A stretch of DNA of 64,000 nt from NCBI GenBank assembly GCA_025677835.1, contig JAIXMR010000022.1, positions 124,001 through 188,000 on the forward strand, written 5' to 3'. Numbering within the stretch: the stretch's first letter is position 1; the number at the start of each line of letters is the position of its first letter. This stretch comes from Sporodiniella umbellata. Its lineage: Eukaryota > Mucoromycota > Mucoromycetes > Mucorales > Rhizopodaceae. Positions 46,999 to 58,326 of the stretch are shown piece by piece. A model generated the notes under the pieces. The model made no database searches. It was not told the DNA's origin and was given only the letters and a program-made list of their open reading frames with translations. Made by a program: the position numbers and the translations under genes.

Positions 46999-48817
46999 CT
47001 TGTATATACATATGGTTTCATCATATCTATAAAAAAAATGCCCTTTATAGAACAGATGTAAGGCCTCTCTTTAGTACATTAGAATCTCGAAAAGGTAAAT
47101 CAACATACCCATAAAAACAGGCTCAATTTACGCTATCAGCCAGAATTTTCTTTTTTTTTATTAGACAAGTCCCCTTAATTTCAGATACCTTCTGAACACC
47201 ACTGGTTTAATTCATGTACCTCTTCAATGACTTATTGTCCTGAAGCTGTCCTTAGATAATAGATATACATAAAGCTAGATACAGAGGAGATATTGTTTTA
47301 AGTACATGCTTGTATTTAATATAGTATTCTTCTTTGAACTGTTACGTCGTGGAAATAGCAATGGAGTGAGAATAGGGAGCTGCAAAGGTACTGCCTGGGT
47401 TATTTCGTTTTTTTTATAGCTGCACTAATCCCTGAAAGAGTATAGGTTTTATTTTAGTAACAAACGCCTTTTTTTTTTCTCTCTCTCTATCAGTGCTTGT
47501 TGAAAGCTGCTAAATTCCTTTATTAAAAATTTTGAACGTATGTGCAAGCTTTATTTTAGATTGCATTTGAGAGCTGTTTTAACTAGAACTTTGTCTATAC
47601 TATGTACAGTCTTATAATTGTAATAGGGTCTTTGTTCGAAACTAAAAGTGTAATCTGGAATTCCAGCCAAAACTCAAAAAGTTATGATCGCTTTCTTTAT
47701 TTCTCGCCCTCCTTGTCAATTCTAAACCTATAGCCGTGGCTGTCCATTGTAATTTGCTTTCCCTCCCCTTTTCTCCATACAAGTTTATCATAGCCCTGAA
47801 CTAGGATCTACAGGCTGCATATAATAATTAAATTGAGAAAATAAATTGAATATATAAAAAAACACAATTTCTAAATAATACCAAAGGAGGCCTTGATACA
47901 TACATTCTGAACAAATATTAGTACATAGAAGTGGCTTCTTGAAAAAAAAAGGTACCCTTATTGATAGTCTGCGATGTAATATTGACAAAGGTTAAATTTT
48001 AGGACCGATTTCAATAGAAATAAAGACTCAAGAGGAGGGTGTCGATTACAAGCCATTATTTGCATATATATATACATACATATTGATACACACAAATATA
48101 AATTTGTTCACTCAAGTAACTGTAAACCAAGGTAGGTGTTCGATTAAGGTATTTGTTTATATAGCTTTCAAAGTTTTACAAGAGGTTTAAAGACACCATC
48201 ATTCTTTATTATATCATCCGATATTAAAGCTTGATCACTTTTGTTACTATTATTATGTAAAGTGATACACTGTAGTTTTTTTTTTTTTAAAAAAAAAGTA
48301 TGCACATGCTTGTGGATTTCATATTACCTTATGATTGTACCTGTGTTTATATAGTTAGTACAGATAGAAATTGTAAAAACCTAGTGTTATGTCCAGACAG
48401 TTATGTAAAAACCATATATGTTTATACATGTGTGTCCACGCGTAGCTTAAAAAAGCCATTACAAAAGTAAAAGAGAAGACGATAAGCATAAACGACCAAC
48501 AGCAAATACTATAGACTTTTAATACCCCAGTGGCAGGCTGTAGCAATAGTGAGAAGAAATTTAGTGTCTACAATTAGATTTTGCATACATGATGAATTTC
48601 TTTTATCACTGCTTATGTTTTAGCGGTTGAGATTGCCTACTTTTTTTCATGTTTTTTTTTTCTGTACTAACTTGATTTTTTAGGTGAACCTTAAATTGGG
48701 TGTGTGTGTGTTTAGAAGCATTTGTGGCCAGGTAACTTCCAAGCTTAAAAAGTTTGGCTGACCGAAACAAGTCGTATGATCATATTAAATAGTTTTCTCT
48801 TTTTTTACATGTCTATA
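46999..48817. other. 1.8-kb intergenic region
   Basis: AT-rich, with no gene or large repeat recognised. Short frames at 47788-47988 and 48355-48546 (minus) have no domain. Confidence 0.5.
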
Positions 48818-50258
48818 CACCTTTTTCGGAAACAAGTGGCACACGCCCAAAAAGCGATTGCATACTTGGAATTTTTTGCTTGGCACAAATACAATCTTGA
48901 GATAGCGCATTTGCTGGATGTAGTTGGCTCTCTTTCCAAATAAAACACTGCTCAACATCATCTTTCACTTTATTTCAGTAGAAAACGACCTTTCAAGTCT
49001 TTCAAGAAGATGGGTTTAGAAATGTGTTTGATCAAAAAAAAAAAAAAAAAAAAACAGTCAAGATGGACGTTAACGATATGAACTTCTTTCTTGAAAATAT
49101 TGCAAATTACAACTCTTAGATGAGTTTTAAGACGAGAAGTAAAGACTAAAGATGTTAGAATGATGGTAGTTTTAGGCAGTGAAATAACTTTAAGAGTTTA
49201 TACGAGGAACAGTAATGAGAAAAAGTATGATTTTTTGCGCTTATCTCCGATCAACATTGCTCTGTTGCTGCTACTGCTAAAAAAAAAAAAAAAACATTTC
49301 TCGTAGAACAGCTTATAATTAGTATCCAAAGGATCAGGACATAATTGTGGGAAACCGGATAAACATAAATATTTCTTCTTGAGCTACTGTACAGGAAACT
49401 ATGGAGAGTCTCGTTTTACAATATGAAGGTTTGAAAGCTTCAAAGAATACAGTTTGTGAGTTAATTGTCTAAAAGAGTTTTTAAAACGCTGCTAAATGTC
49501 TGGAGATAAGTAAATTGAAAGCTCTCCTGTACTGCTTCATGTTACTGACACTAAAAAAAAAAAAAAAAAAAACACAAACACTATTTACAATAATTAAATA
49601 ATAGATGGGAAACCTTATATGACACCAATCATTGTCAAGAGCTTATAAGTTCCAGAACTTTTGTCAGCGTCCTTTGCTTTTCTCATATCAATGAAATTAA
49701 TAACCCCGCTCGTTTTGTTGCTATAAATTTTCAAAATGCTCTAGTTGTTTATCACTACACGTATACGAAGGTGATGGAAAGTTTTTTCAAAAATAAATGA
49801 ACCCATATCGTCAAACAATTACTTTTGAACAAGTGTTTGTATTATCAGACATGAGCAACAACTTATAATGCGTACTTGCTGAAATGTTTCAAGTTTTACA
49901 GGCAATGAGGATACCGAAAAGTTAAGTGAGCCTCTAAAAACAAAATGGTATTCTGTTTGATTGGGGTCCAAGAGAGAAGCTCATATCGTTAACGTCCATC
50001 TTGACTGTTTTTTTTTTTTTTTTTTTTTTTTTGATCAAACACATTTCTAAACCCATCTTCTTGAAAGACTTGAAAGGTCGTTTTCTACTGAAATAAAGTG
50101 AAAGATGATGTTGAGCAGTGTTTTATTTGGAAAGAGAGCCAACTACATCCAGCAAATGCGCTATCTCAAGATTGTATTTGTGCCAAGCAAAAAATTCCAA
50201 GTATGCAATCGCTTTTTGGGCGTGTGCCACTTGTTTCCGAAAAAAAGTGTACAGGCTT
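48818..50258. mobile_element. 1.44-kb element with about 265-bp terminal inverted repeats
   Basis: The arm at about 48818-49083 is almost perfectly repeated in inverted orientation at about 49985-50258. Both include ACAGTCAAGATGGACG next to long A/T runs, and the conserved block around TTCGGAAACAAGTGGCAC. The roughly 900-base centre holds only short frames and A runs. A few phrases resemble decayed Tc1-like sequence, but nothing reliable. It is a second long-TIR, apparently non-autonomous DNA element, unrelated in sequence to the one at 2858-4375 as far as I can tell. Confidence 0.8.
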
Positions 50259-50751
50259 TGTTACTCCTCATGTATTACGGAATAAGTTTAAAAAAGATTA
50301 ACGATAAAGATATTATCTGGAACGATTCAAGGAAGCCTACGCCCACATGTATACTTTTTTTTTTTTTTTTTTTTTTTTAATCTAAAACCAAAATAAAATG
50401 GAACAGTTTAAAATAAAATCTTTATTTTTGTTTTTACACGAGCTATAAAAGCCAAAACAATCTTGGGACTGCAACATGCTACGTAATAAAAGACAGGCAG
50501 TAACTATACGGTTTCCAATCTCAAGGAAACAAAAGGAGAAAGTAAAGAAGATTGGCTAGCTACTTCAATGTAAAAAAAAAAAAAAAAAAAAGAAAGATTG
50601 TAGGGGTTTTTGGCCCTTTTATGTATATAGTGGCTTTTATAGAGCATCTGATAGCTTCTTTTGGAGAGGAAGAGTAACTATTAGTATTGTCCAATCTTAT
50701 TGTGTAGGGTTCTTTATGTCTAGCTTCTTTAAAGGTGTATTTCAAGTAATC

Positions 50752-50785
<34 letters not shown>

Positions 50786-51187
50786 TCAGTTAAAGAGACG
50801 GTAATCTTTTATTGTTAGTTTTTAGTAATAATAAAGTAATTCTGTTTTTCATGTGCATTTCTAAATTAAGGACTCCCAATCTTTTGGATCAAGGCGATCT
50901 TTTTTTATTAGTAAATTGGTATAACATAGCTATTTTTGAATGAAAACATGCCCCATGGCTCGAGTAAGCTTTTGAATGATTTAATAAGCATAGACACGTG
51001 CTTATGATAGGATTGCTTTTAAGCCAACTGTACTGAAGGGAATTCTCATCTAAAAAAAAAAACAAAGGAATTTATTTTTCAGGGAAAGAGGTATGAGGAG
51101 AAGAAGAAGAAGAAGAAGAAAAGAGGCAGAGTAGAAAGTCTTTTTAATTTCTTTTTTTTTTTTTTTTTTTCTTTGTTTTATTCTTTT
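50259..51187. other. intergenic region with poly-T, poly-A and GAA tracts
   Basis: Contains T/A runs at about 50347-50378, 50572-50591 and 50753-50782, and a short GAA repeat near 51100-51120. The T tract just before 51188 precedes the next gene. No gene recognised. Confidence 0.5.
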
Positions 51188-52735
51188 ATGTCAACTGCAG
51201 AGCTAACACGACTAGCAATACATAGCGAATCTAGTATTTTCGAACAAGAAATAAAAGAAGATGTTTTGCCTTTCTTATTACAGGCACAAGACATTATAGC
51301 TAAATTAGAGTCAAGAGTGGTTGGATTAGAAAACGATTTGGCTGTAAAATAAAGTTCCCTTTTTTTTTTTTTTTTTTTGGAATGTTTTACTTGAAACACC
51401 CGTTAAACTTTGTTTTATATTTCATTGGTGAAAAAAAAAAACAACAACAACAACGCACTCAATACATGTATCTATTTGCACACCTTTATATATAAAACCT
51501 AACAGACAATCTACTGCAAATATGAAAACGATCAAAAGGAATGGTCAACGAGTTTAGACAAAAGAAATAAGCATATTGACAGTTTATCCAGTAAAACAAC
51601 CAAACTAGAATTCAACAGTAAAGAAGCGATTCTTTTACTTTCAGAACTAGAGATAGATAACGAGCAGACGCAGGCGACGATCAATCTCTGCCTTCAGTAC
51701 CTTCGACAGAGTGAGCCAAAGCCAAGCAAAGAAACGCCCGAGCAGCGACAGAAACGATTTTCCGAAGGCAACGCAGGCGTAAAGAACAACGAACGAGCCA
51801 AGAGCACGATTTATTGTACCCATTGCAAGCCTCTCTTGACCCAACTCAATTCTCAGATCGAACAGAAATCTTACCTTCGACGCGACCTGGGATCTCTAGC
51901 GACCGCTCTTTCCAAAAAAGAAGCGGTGTGTTCTGTGCTTGAACAGGATAAGCGGCAGCTGGAGTCAGAAGTACAAGCGGCGACAGCCAGCCTTTTCTCT
52001 GCACTCAATCAGTTCTGGATGGACGAGGCGATGGATCGAGCCTGTTTGGCGTTATTGGATCAGGAACTTCAGGGCAAGTTGACGGCTGTCCAACGACCTG
52101 CGCGTGAGCCTCGGTTGAGTGAGATGAAGGCCTGTCTTGTACGACTGGATTCTGCTCTCCAGAAAAGCACACAGACCTGTGTTTCGACTGCCGTACCCCT
52201 GGGTCCGCTTCGGTCCCCATCCATAGGTAAGGTGGAAGAGGAGGATCCGGTACTAGAAGAATTTCAGCAGCATTTGGAAACAGTGCAGGTAAACCAAAGT
52301 GGGGTTCTGCCCATGACCGATTTCACTAAACGGATTCTGGTGGAAGACATCGAGCCCTGTCTGTTCTTTGGTACCTCATTGGCTTGGTGGAAACTCCACG
52401 GATTTAAAAAAAAGCTGGGCGAGTGTCTGGTCAAAGACACCTGTCGGGTCAAATCCACCACGCTTCAACCCAATGTACGTTGCATTTGCTGTCATCGATC
52501 CCATACTTCCCTCTCTGCTCTCTACCTTAACTCTAGTCTTCAAGGTCCTATCGATCGTTTCTGTCGTGATCGTATCCTGGCTGTCTCGGCCTACTATCGT
52601 TTTATCTCCCGTTTACGTCAACTTGCCACTGAAAATTCTTGGTTGGAACTCTTTCAACAAGCCATGTGGCATCGCTTCAAAATGAGCCAATCCAGAAGAT
52701 CTTCTCAACAGACTTGGACGGAAGACGTACTTTGA
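51188..52735 (+). CDS. Sec2/Rabin-like Rab guanine-nucleotide exchange factor
   Basis: Two exons, 51188-51343 and 51506-52735, encode 461 residues. The N-terminal half is a long coiled coil. Within it SEVQAATASLFSALNQFW matches the Sec2/Rabin8 GEF core pattern LTASLFEEAN, the surface that opens Sec4/Rab8. The C-terminal half has the Rabin-type cysteine domain: DIEPCLFFG, then RCICCHRS, then FCRDRILAVSAYYRFISRLR. In yeast Sec2 activates Sec4 on secretory vesicles to drive polarised exocytosis. A CxxC pair (IYCTHCKPL) also occurs near residue 160. Several core Asn/Met positions differ from Sec2, so GEF activity is inferred. The start ATG follows a long T tract. The next gene follows by 162 bases. 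Confidence 0.78.
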
Positions 52736-52897
52736 TATAAAAACTCAGTTTGACCGCAGCATCCATCTCTTTGATTCTATCGAGTTGCATAAACACTGTC
52801 ACTTTTTTTTTTTTTTTAGTATTGATAAATAAAAATAGATAAATAACAGTTTCTTATTTTTTCTTTTTTCAAACAAACAAACAAAAAAAACCCTCTC

Positions 52898-53093
52898 ATG
52901 CCTAATTATCGTAAAAACTCAAGGGGTAGAGGTCGTGGTAGAGGAGGAAGAGGAGGTAGAGGAGGTCATCGACAGCTTTATCCGTCTTCACAAGGTTTTT
53001 TGTATCGCTTGGAAAGTAATGTGGATGTTGAAGACGATTTTAGACTTTATGGACAGTTTGACAATGACAATGATCATCCAACTCGTACATTAC

Positions 53094-53124
<31 letters not shown>

Positions 53125-54543
53125 AATGTCTTGAGAACAGAATCTAACTGGTTTTTATTTAAAAAAAAAAAAAGCTTTTGTTAAAAAACAAGCACAGTCA
53201 AAGAAAAAGCAGGCGATGAAACCCAAGTTGCTTCATTTACAACCTGTGAGTTTTAACAAGTCGACCGAGGTGGTTAATAAACCAGAGCTTGCTAAAGAAA
53301 CGACGACGATTGAAATTGATTTTGCTACTCTTGAAGCAGAAGGGATTTCTGCCATTCAAAAAGCCGAAGGTGCTCAAGTGGCTACCGCAGCCATAGACAA
53401 AACCTCGGATGAATCGAGCGATTTTGACAGCGAGGCAGACATGGAAAGGAGAGAGGATAGGGCCGATACTGAAGAAGATGAACAGTTGGAAGAAGACATG
53501 TTGATTATGGAAGATTACATGGAACATTTGATACTTGAAAGTGATGAGGAACTTGAGGATCTCTTGATTGATTTCACAGAAGAAGTGTATGATTACAGTA
53601 CTCTGGATCGTTTTCAACAACTGACCCAAGAGATTGAGGAAGAAGAAGCCTTGATGACTACCGACACTCTCCATGAAAAAATCATAAAGAACACACGAAA
53701 AAAGAAGCCGGTCAAGAACAAAGGCACTGTCGATCCCGAGATCTTTGGAGAGACACTGAAGGCTTCCATGGCTCAGGTACCTCCCAGTTTACGACCTGGG
53801 ATGCGTGCTTGGTATGAAAAACAAGAGCGGAGAGAAGAAAAGAAGAAGGAACTCAAGAAGGGTAAGGCGATAGCCAAAGAAGATTCTTGTTTAGAGAAAG
53901 CCGACAGGTAAAAAAAGCCACTCCCCCCCCCCTCAAAGAAAACAACCACACTCACGGGTGTCTGTATAGACGTATGAGAGACTTTATAGAAGATGAGAGC
54001 ATCAGCTGCTTTGAGTTTGCTCCTATGACCAAAGAGGTTAGAAAACATGTACATACTATGGCTAGGATCTACTGCCTGAACTCAAAAGGGGTAGGCAAAA
54101 AGGATCAAAGACATATCGTGCTGAGAAAGACAGCCGAGACATGTATACCCAAGAACCGCCGATCGATAGATCGATATATTGTCCAGATGTCCAGACATCT
54201 AGACGAACAGGCTGCCCTGGCTCTAAAACATACCGCGCCATACACCAAATCAAAGAAACCGGCATCAAAGCATTCTAAAAAGAAGGAGAAAAAAGCACAA
54301 GGGACTGACAAGCCTTCCCATGGAGCCATTGTGGCCCATCATGCTAAGCCGATCGAAGACACCAATGTGGGCCATCGAATGTTGGCTGCTATGGGGTAAG
54401 CTACACTCTTGGATTTTACAAAGGTTTATTCAAACATCATTTCTAGATGGCAACAAGGACAGGCCCTGGGTACTAATAATACCGGTATTGTTGCACCTAT
54501 TGAAGCTATTATTCGAAGAGATAAGTTGGGTCTTGGTTTGTAA
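52898..54543 (+). CDS. Sqs1-like R3H and G-patch protein
   Basis: Four exons (52898-53084, 53175-53907, 53970-54395, 54447-54543) encode 480 residues. An RG-rich N-terminus (GRGRGRGGRGGRGG) is followed by acidic Sqs1-like segments (EDMLIMEDYMEHLILESDEE, then DYSTLDRFQQLTQEIEEEE). An R3H-type region comes next (KEVRKHVHTMARIYCLNSKG ... HIVLRKT). The C-terminal G-patch is HRMLAAMGWQQGQALGTNN, ending DKLGLGL. In yeast Sqs1/Pfa1 activates the helicase Prp43 through its G-patch in 20S pre-rRNA processing and spliceosome disassembly. The acceptor of the first intron (AAAAG at about 53174) lacks a pyrimidine tract next to it, though a T run lies further up, so that junction is the least certain. Confidence 0.88.
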
Positions 54544-54671
54544 ATATCCCTAGGCCTATTTGGGTGGGTGAGGGTTTTTTTTTTTTTTTTATTTTTTTTT
54601 TATTTTTTAAAAGGAGGAGGGGGGGTATGCGAGAAATAAAAGAAGGCCATCTTCTTTTTCTCTCTCTCTCT

Positions 54672-54702
<31 letters not shown>

Positions 54703-54736
54703 TATATATATATGTATCGATTGATTGAATCCACTT

Positions 54737-55159
54737 TTAAAACTTTCCAAGTTTACGTTTACGAGCTTTGACTTCAGCTTCTTCAATTCTTCTTTCTTCT
54801 TTATCCGCAACGACCAAAGCACGAGCGATTTTCTTTTGCTTTTTACTGTTGGCACCTTTTTTAATAGCCCCTTTCTTTACTTTATGTACAGTGCTTGTAT
54901 TGTTGGGTTTGATTTCCATAGTCTGTTTACGCATGCGTAATAGTTTAAGTTCTTGTTGAATCTTTTCCTTGGCTTGTCTTGGGTTGTTAGCATAAAAAAA
55001 AAAAAAAAAAAAAAAAAGCTAGCAATCAATGTACCGTTTTTAGGCTCGAATTCAGCCTTGGCATATTTAGAGGTGGATTGTTGTTCTAGGGTACAAGCAT
55101 TTAGACTCCTTTTTTTTTTTTTTTCTTTAGTTGAATGCCATTCTTTTTTTACCACTCAT
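54737..55159 (-). CDS. small basic lysine-rich protein (97 aa)
   Basis: Three minus-strand exons are proposed: 55159-55153 (7 bases), 55085-55035 and 54972-54737. They join in phase to give 97 residues, MSEQQSTSKYAKAEFEPKN followed by a helical KEKIQQELKLLRMRKQTMEI and a Lys-rich C-terminus (KKGANSKKQKKIARALV, RKRKLGKF). The composition suggests a nucleolar or ribosome-assembly factor. The C-terminal half faintly resembles Alb1-type 60S factors, but I would not name it. The 7-base first exon is supported by frame and a CAACTAA branch-like site only. It converges on the Sqs1-like gene and diverges from the RhoGEF gene. Confidence 0.55.
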
Positions 55160-56027
55160 TGAGAATATAAGCTTTCGTTTTTAATTTTTTTATTTTTTTT
55201 TTTAGTGGATGAAAAAGTGGCTTAAAAAAGAAAAACAAGAGGGGGACCACGATAAAGAGGATATCGATTGGGTAGAAATAGAATCAATTGAAATGAATTG
55301 AAAATATTCTTTGTCATAACGAATGACCGAGAATAAGCTTAGGATATTCCTCGTAAGATAAAAAATTTTTTTTTTTTTTTTTTTTTTTCATTGTAACGCG
55401 AGGGCCATCGTTTTATAACAATAAAAGGAATTGTGTGCCAATGGGGGTGTTCTGAGATGTACAGGGAAATATAAAAATAGATAAAATTGCAACTTGATTT
55501 ATCGAACCTTAGCCCGGTAACTGGGACGAGAACCTGTCGACAGAGAGGGATGTGTGTAACTGGAAATCGAGCGCTTTTCCCTTTCGCTTTTATTGATATT
55601 TTTAGCCACGTGTCGACTGCATATAAGACCTGCTATTTATTTTGGGTCTTTGACAATTGCCCTTGTCAAAAAAAAAAAATTATAGATATCAACGGTCGGA
55701 GACTCTTTACAACAGTCTTAGACAGTTTTAACTTTGCGCTGTTTTGTAATAAAACATGCAATTTACTTTTCATACATCACTAGTTCCGCCAGCCCCCCCC
55801 CCTTTTTTTTTTTTATTACTATTATTATTATTACTATTATTATTATTATTGAGCTTTCACTACTTTTCACGTTTTTTTTTTTTTTTTTTTTTTTTCTTAT
55901 ATAATTTTTTTTATTCTTCTGCTTTCTTTCTCTTTTTCTTTAAAGGCTTTGTACTGGATAGAAAGCTTTTATTTTTTATTTTTTTTTAATTTTTTTTTTT
56001 TTTTTTTTTTTTTTTTGTAAAAAAAAT
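55160..56027. other. divergent promoter region rich in T and ATT tracts
   Basis: Contains T runs at about 55369-55389, an ATT/ACT trinucleotide tract at about 55815-55852, and T runs at about 55873-55895 and 55988-56015. The last run lies immediately before the RhoGEF start. No gene or RNA gene was recognised in frames such as 55487-55783. Confidence 0.5.
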
Positions 56028-57668
56028 ATGACAAGAGACCATCCGTTCTTTACGACCCATAGTATCTCAAGTCTTGTTTTAGGGGATGCTGCAAGGCAAG
56101 GATACGAGTTTACTGTACCCAATCCCGAATTAGAGTTTGGAATTATTGACAGCTTGGATTACGATGACTTTGACGACGGACTCTATAGTAAAGTAGTGAT
56201 GAATAATAAAAAGGTTTAAGCGTAACAAAATCTGTTTTTTTTTTTTATAGACCAAGAAATACTCTATCAACGCCGGGAAGGATTGATCAAAGAACTCTAT
56301 CAGACCGAGAAAGATTATGTCAAGAACGTACTGGAAATACTTCAGACGGCCTATCTCTCTCCTTTACGTAAAAACGCCAAACAAACCTCTTTTGGTTTTC
56401 TGGGGATCAAGAAACAACCCTGTACAGAAAGAGAGCTCTCTTGGCTCTTTGGCAATATCGAATCGCTACTCGAATTACATCATTCTATCTTGACCAGTCT
56501 AGAAGAACGGTAAGTGTTCAAAAAGGATTCTATTCCTAGACTAACCAACACATCTTGTCACAGTCTAAGTATCTGGGGTCCGACTCAGATTATGTCAGAC
56601 GTGATCCATGCTTGGGTAAGAGGCTTCATTTTTTTGATAGTATAAAACGGCTGACATTGCTAGCTAGTTTCCCAACATTCAAAAAGCGTACCATGCCTAT
56701 CTTGAGCATTACAGTCTGAGTGTAAGTACGTTTGAAAAGCTGAGTCGATATCAACCTTTCAAAAAGTTTTTGGAGGCAAGTGTTTACCCCCCCCCTTTTG
56801 ATAAAAACAAGAGCTGATAGAGAATAGTATAGAGTGTAGAAAAGAATGTGGATGTACGTCTGTTGGATTTATTAAAGGCACCCAAAGCGTGTGTGTTACG
56901 TTATGCAAAGATTTTGACATCTCTATCGGACAATACACCCATGATGCATCCTGATTATAGTGGATTGATCTGTTGTAAGAACCGTGCAGGTCAATTGTTT
57001 GATGAGTTTCTTCCAAGGTAAAAAGAAATCAGAAAAAAAAAAAAAAAAAGACCGCTAATAGAGAGGGGTTAGTATTTCCAACGCAAAGAATGTAGATCAA
57101 GTCTATGAAGTGCATTGTTCCATGACAGATTTACCGTTTGGTATCACAGCCGAACGTAGACTCTATCTCCAAGGCGAGTTTACACAGATCATCAAGTCAG
57201 GCACGAGTGAGGAGAAGGCTTACATTCTGTTTTCAGATATGTTGGTATTTGCCAAACGAAAGAAATCATGTTTACAATTCAAAGGTCATGTTCAGCTTGA
57301 GCAGGCTCATGTACGCGCTTTATCAAAACAGGAAGCGAGTGGAGAAGAGTATTGTATCGAGATCCTTTCTTCGTTCCAGACTGTAGATTCACTCAACGCT
57401 ACCTTTGTCGCGTCTCCCACAGCCCATATCATCAAAACCCACGATAGACACGAACAGGATCAATGGGTTCAAAGCTTAGAAAAAGCAATCACCAAACTCT
57501 CTAAAAAAACAGACCAAAAACGTAAGCTATACTCTAGCAATCGATACATAGCTAACCCTTTCTTTTTCAGTGGCTCTCAGTCACAGTGGAAAATCAACTA
57601 CTTCTATCTCCGTGAGACGACCTGGAACCACGCTTTCTTCTGGATCAAGTCAATCTGCCGTGTCCTAA
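56028..57668 (+). CDS. Rho guanine-nucleotide exchange factor (DH-PH)
   Basis: Seven exons (56028-56187, 56251-56509, 56564-56615, 56668-56779, 56840-57017, 57073-57521, 57571-57668) encode 435 residues. After a short acidic N-terminus, the DH domain starts with LIKELYQTEKDYVKNVLEIL (CR1, about residues 65-85) and continues through KAPKACVLRYAKILTSL (CR3-like). A PH domain follows (RLYLQGEFTQII, AYILFSDMLVFAKRK, DQWVQSLEKAI). The end is a Ser/Thr/Gly-rich tail. It should activate a Rho-family GTPase at membranes, but which one cannot be read. The intron after exon 4 can use a GT donor at 56780 or a GC donor four bases earlier with a shifted acceptor; both keep frame. CR3 is degenerate, reading KAPKACVLRY where P-x-Q-R-x-x-x-Y is typical. 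Confidence 0.88.
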
Positions 57669-57924
57669 ACCTTTTATTTCATTCAAAATTCCCCCCCATC
57701 TATATAAGCCTCATCGAAGCACACACACACACACACACACACACATACTTACATCTATGCCTATGCCACATAAAATACTATTGTCTGTAAATAATTCATC
57801 TTTTTCTTTCCATTGTCTTCTTTCGCTCGCATCTCATGTCTCAAACAATTCCATCTCCGACGTGTGACGTAACTTTGCCTGCGAAAGCGTGGACTCTTTT
57901 CTCTTGAATTTTTCCCTCGTATAA

Positions 57925-57955
<31 letters not shown>

Positions 57956-58326
57956 ATTGAAAAACAAGGAAAATAATAACAAAGTGAGTGTGAGTGAACC
58001 CTAGTAGTTTTGGTAAAAAAAAAAATTAAAAAAAAGTTTTTCAAAGTATTATTTTATTTTTCTTGAACTAAAGAAGTAGTTAAGCTTCCCTTCTTTTATT
58101 TATTTAGTTTTCTACTTGTTTTATTTACATCTATTTTCTCTTTTTTTTTTTTTTTTTTTATAAATCCTTTTTTTTTTTTATATATCTATTTTACTAGTTA
58201 GTTTTCCTTATTTTCTGACAAAAAAAGGAAAAAAAAAATAAAAAAAAAAAAAAAAAAAAAGAAAAAAGCCTTTATTCATACCAAAGGCTTCATCTCCTCC
58301 CCCCCCAAAAAAAAAAAAAAAAGAGA
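57669..58326. other. intergenic region with CA repeat and T/A tracts
   Basis: A CA microsatellite (about 57720-57745) lies downstream of the RhoGEF gene. Long T and A tracts occur at about 57929-57955, 58143-58159 and 58232-58260. A run of C and A precedes the next start codon. No gene recognised. Confidence 0.5.

Noticed and set aside
55487..55580. Possible tRNA around two GGTTC-like motifs on the minus strand
   Set aside because: The B-box matches are imperfect and no cloverleaf with an acceptor stem could be drawn.
56700..56740. Intron at the GTAAG inside RhoGEF exon 4
   Set aside because: Reading straight through keeps the frame and gives continuous DH-domain sequence, and no acceptor in phase follows nearby.
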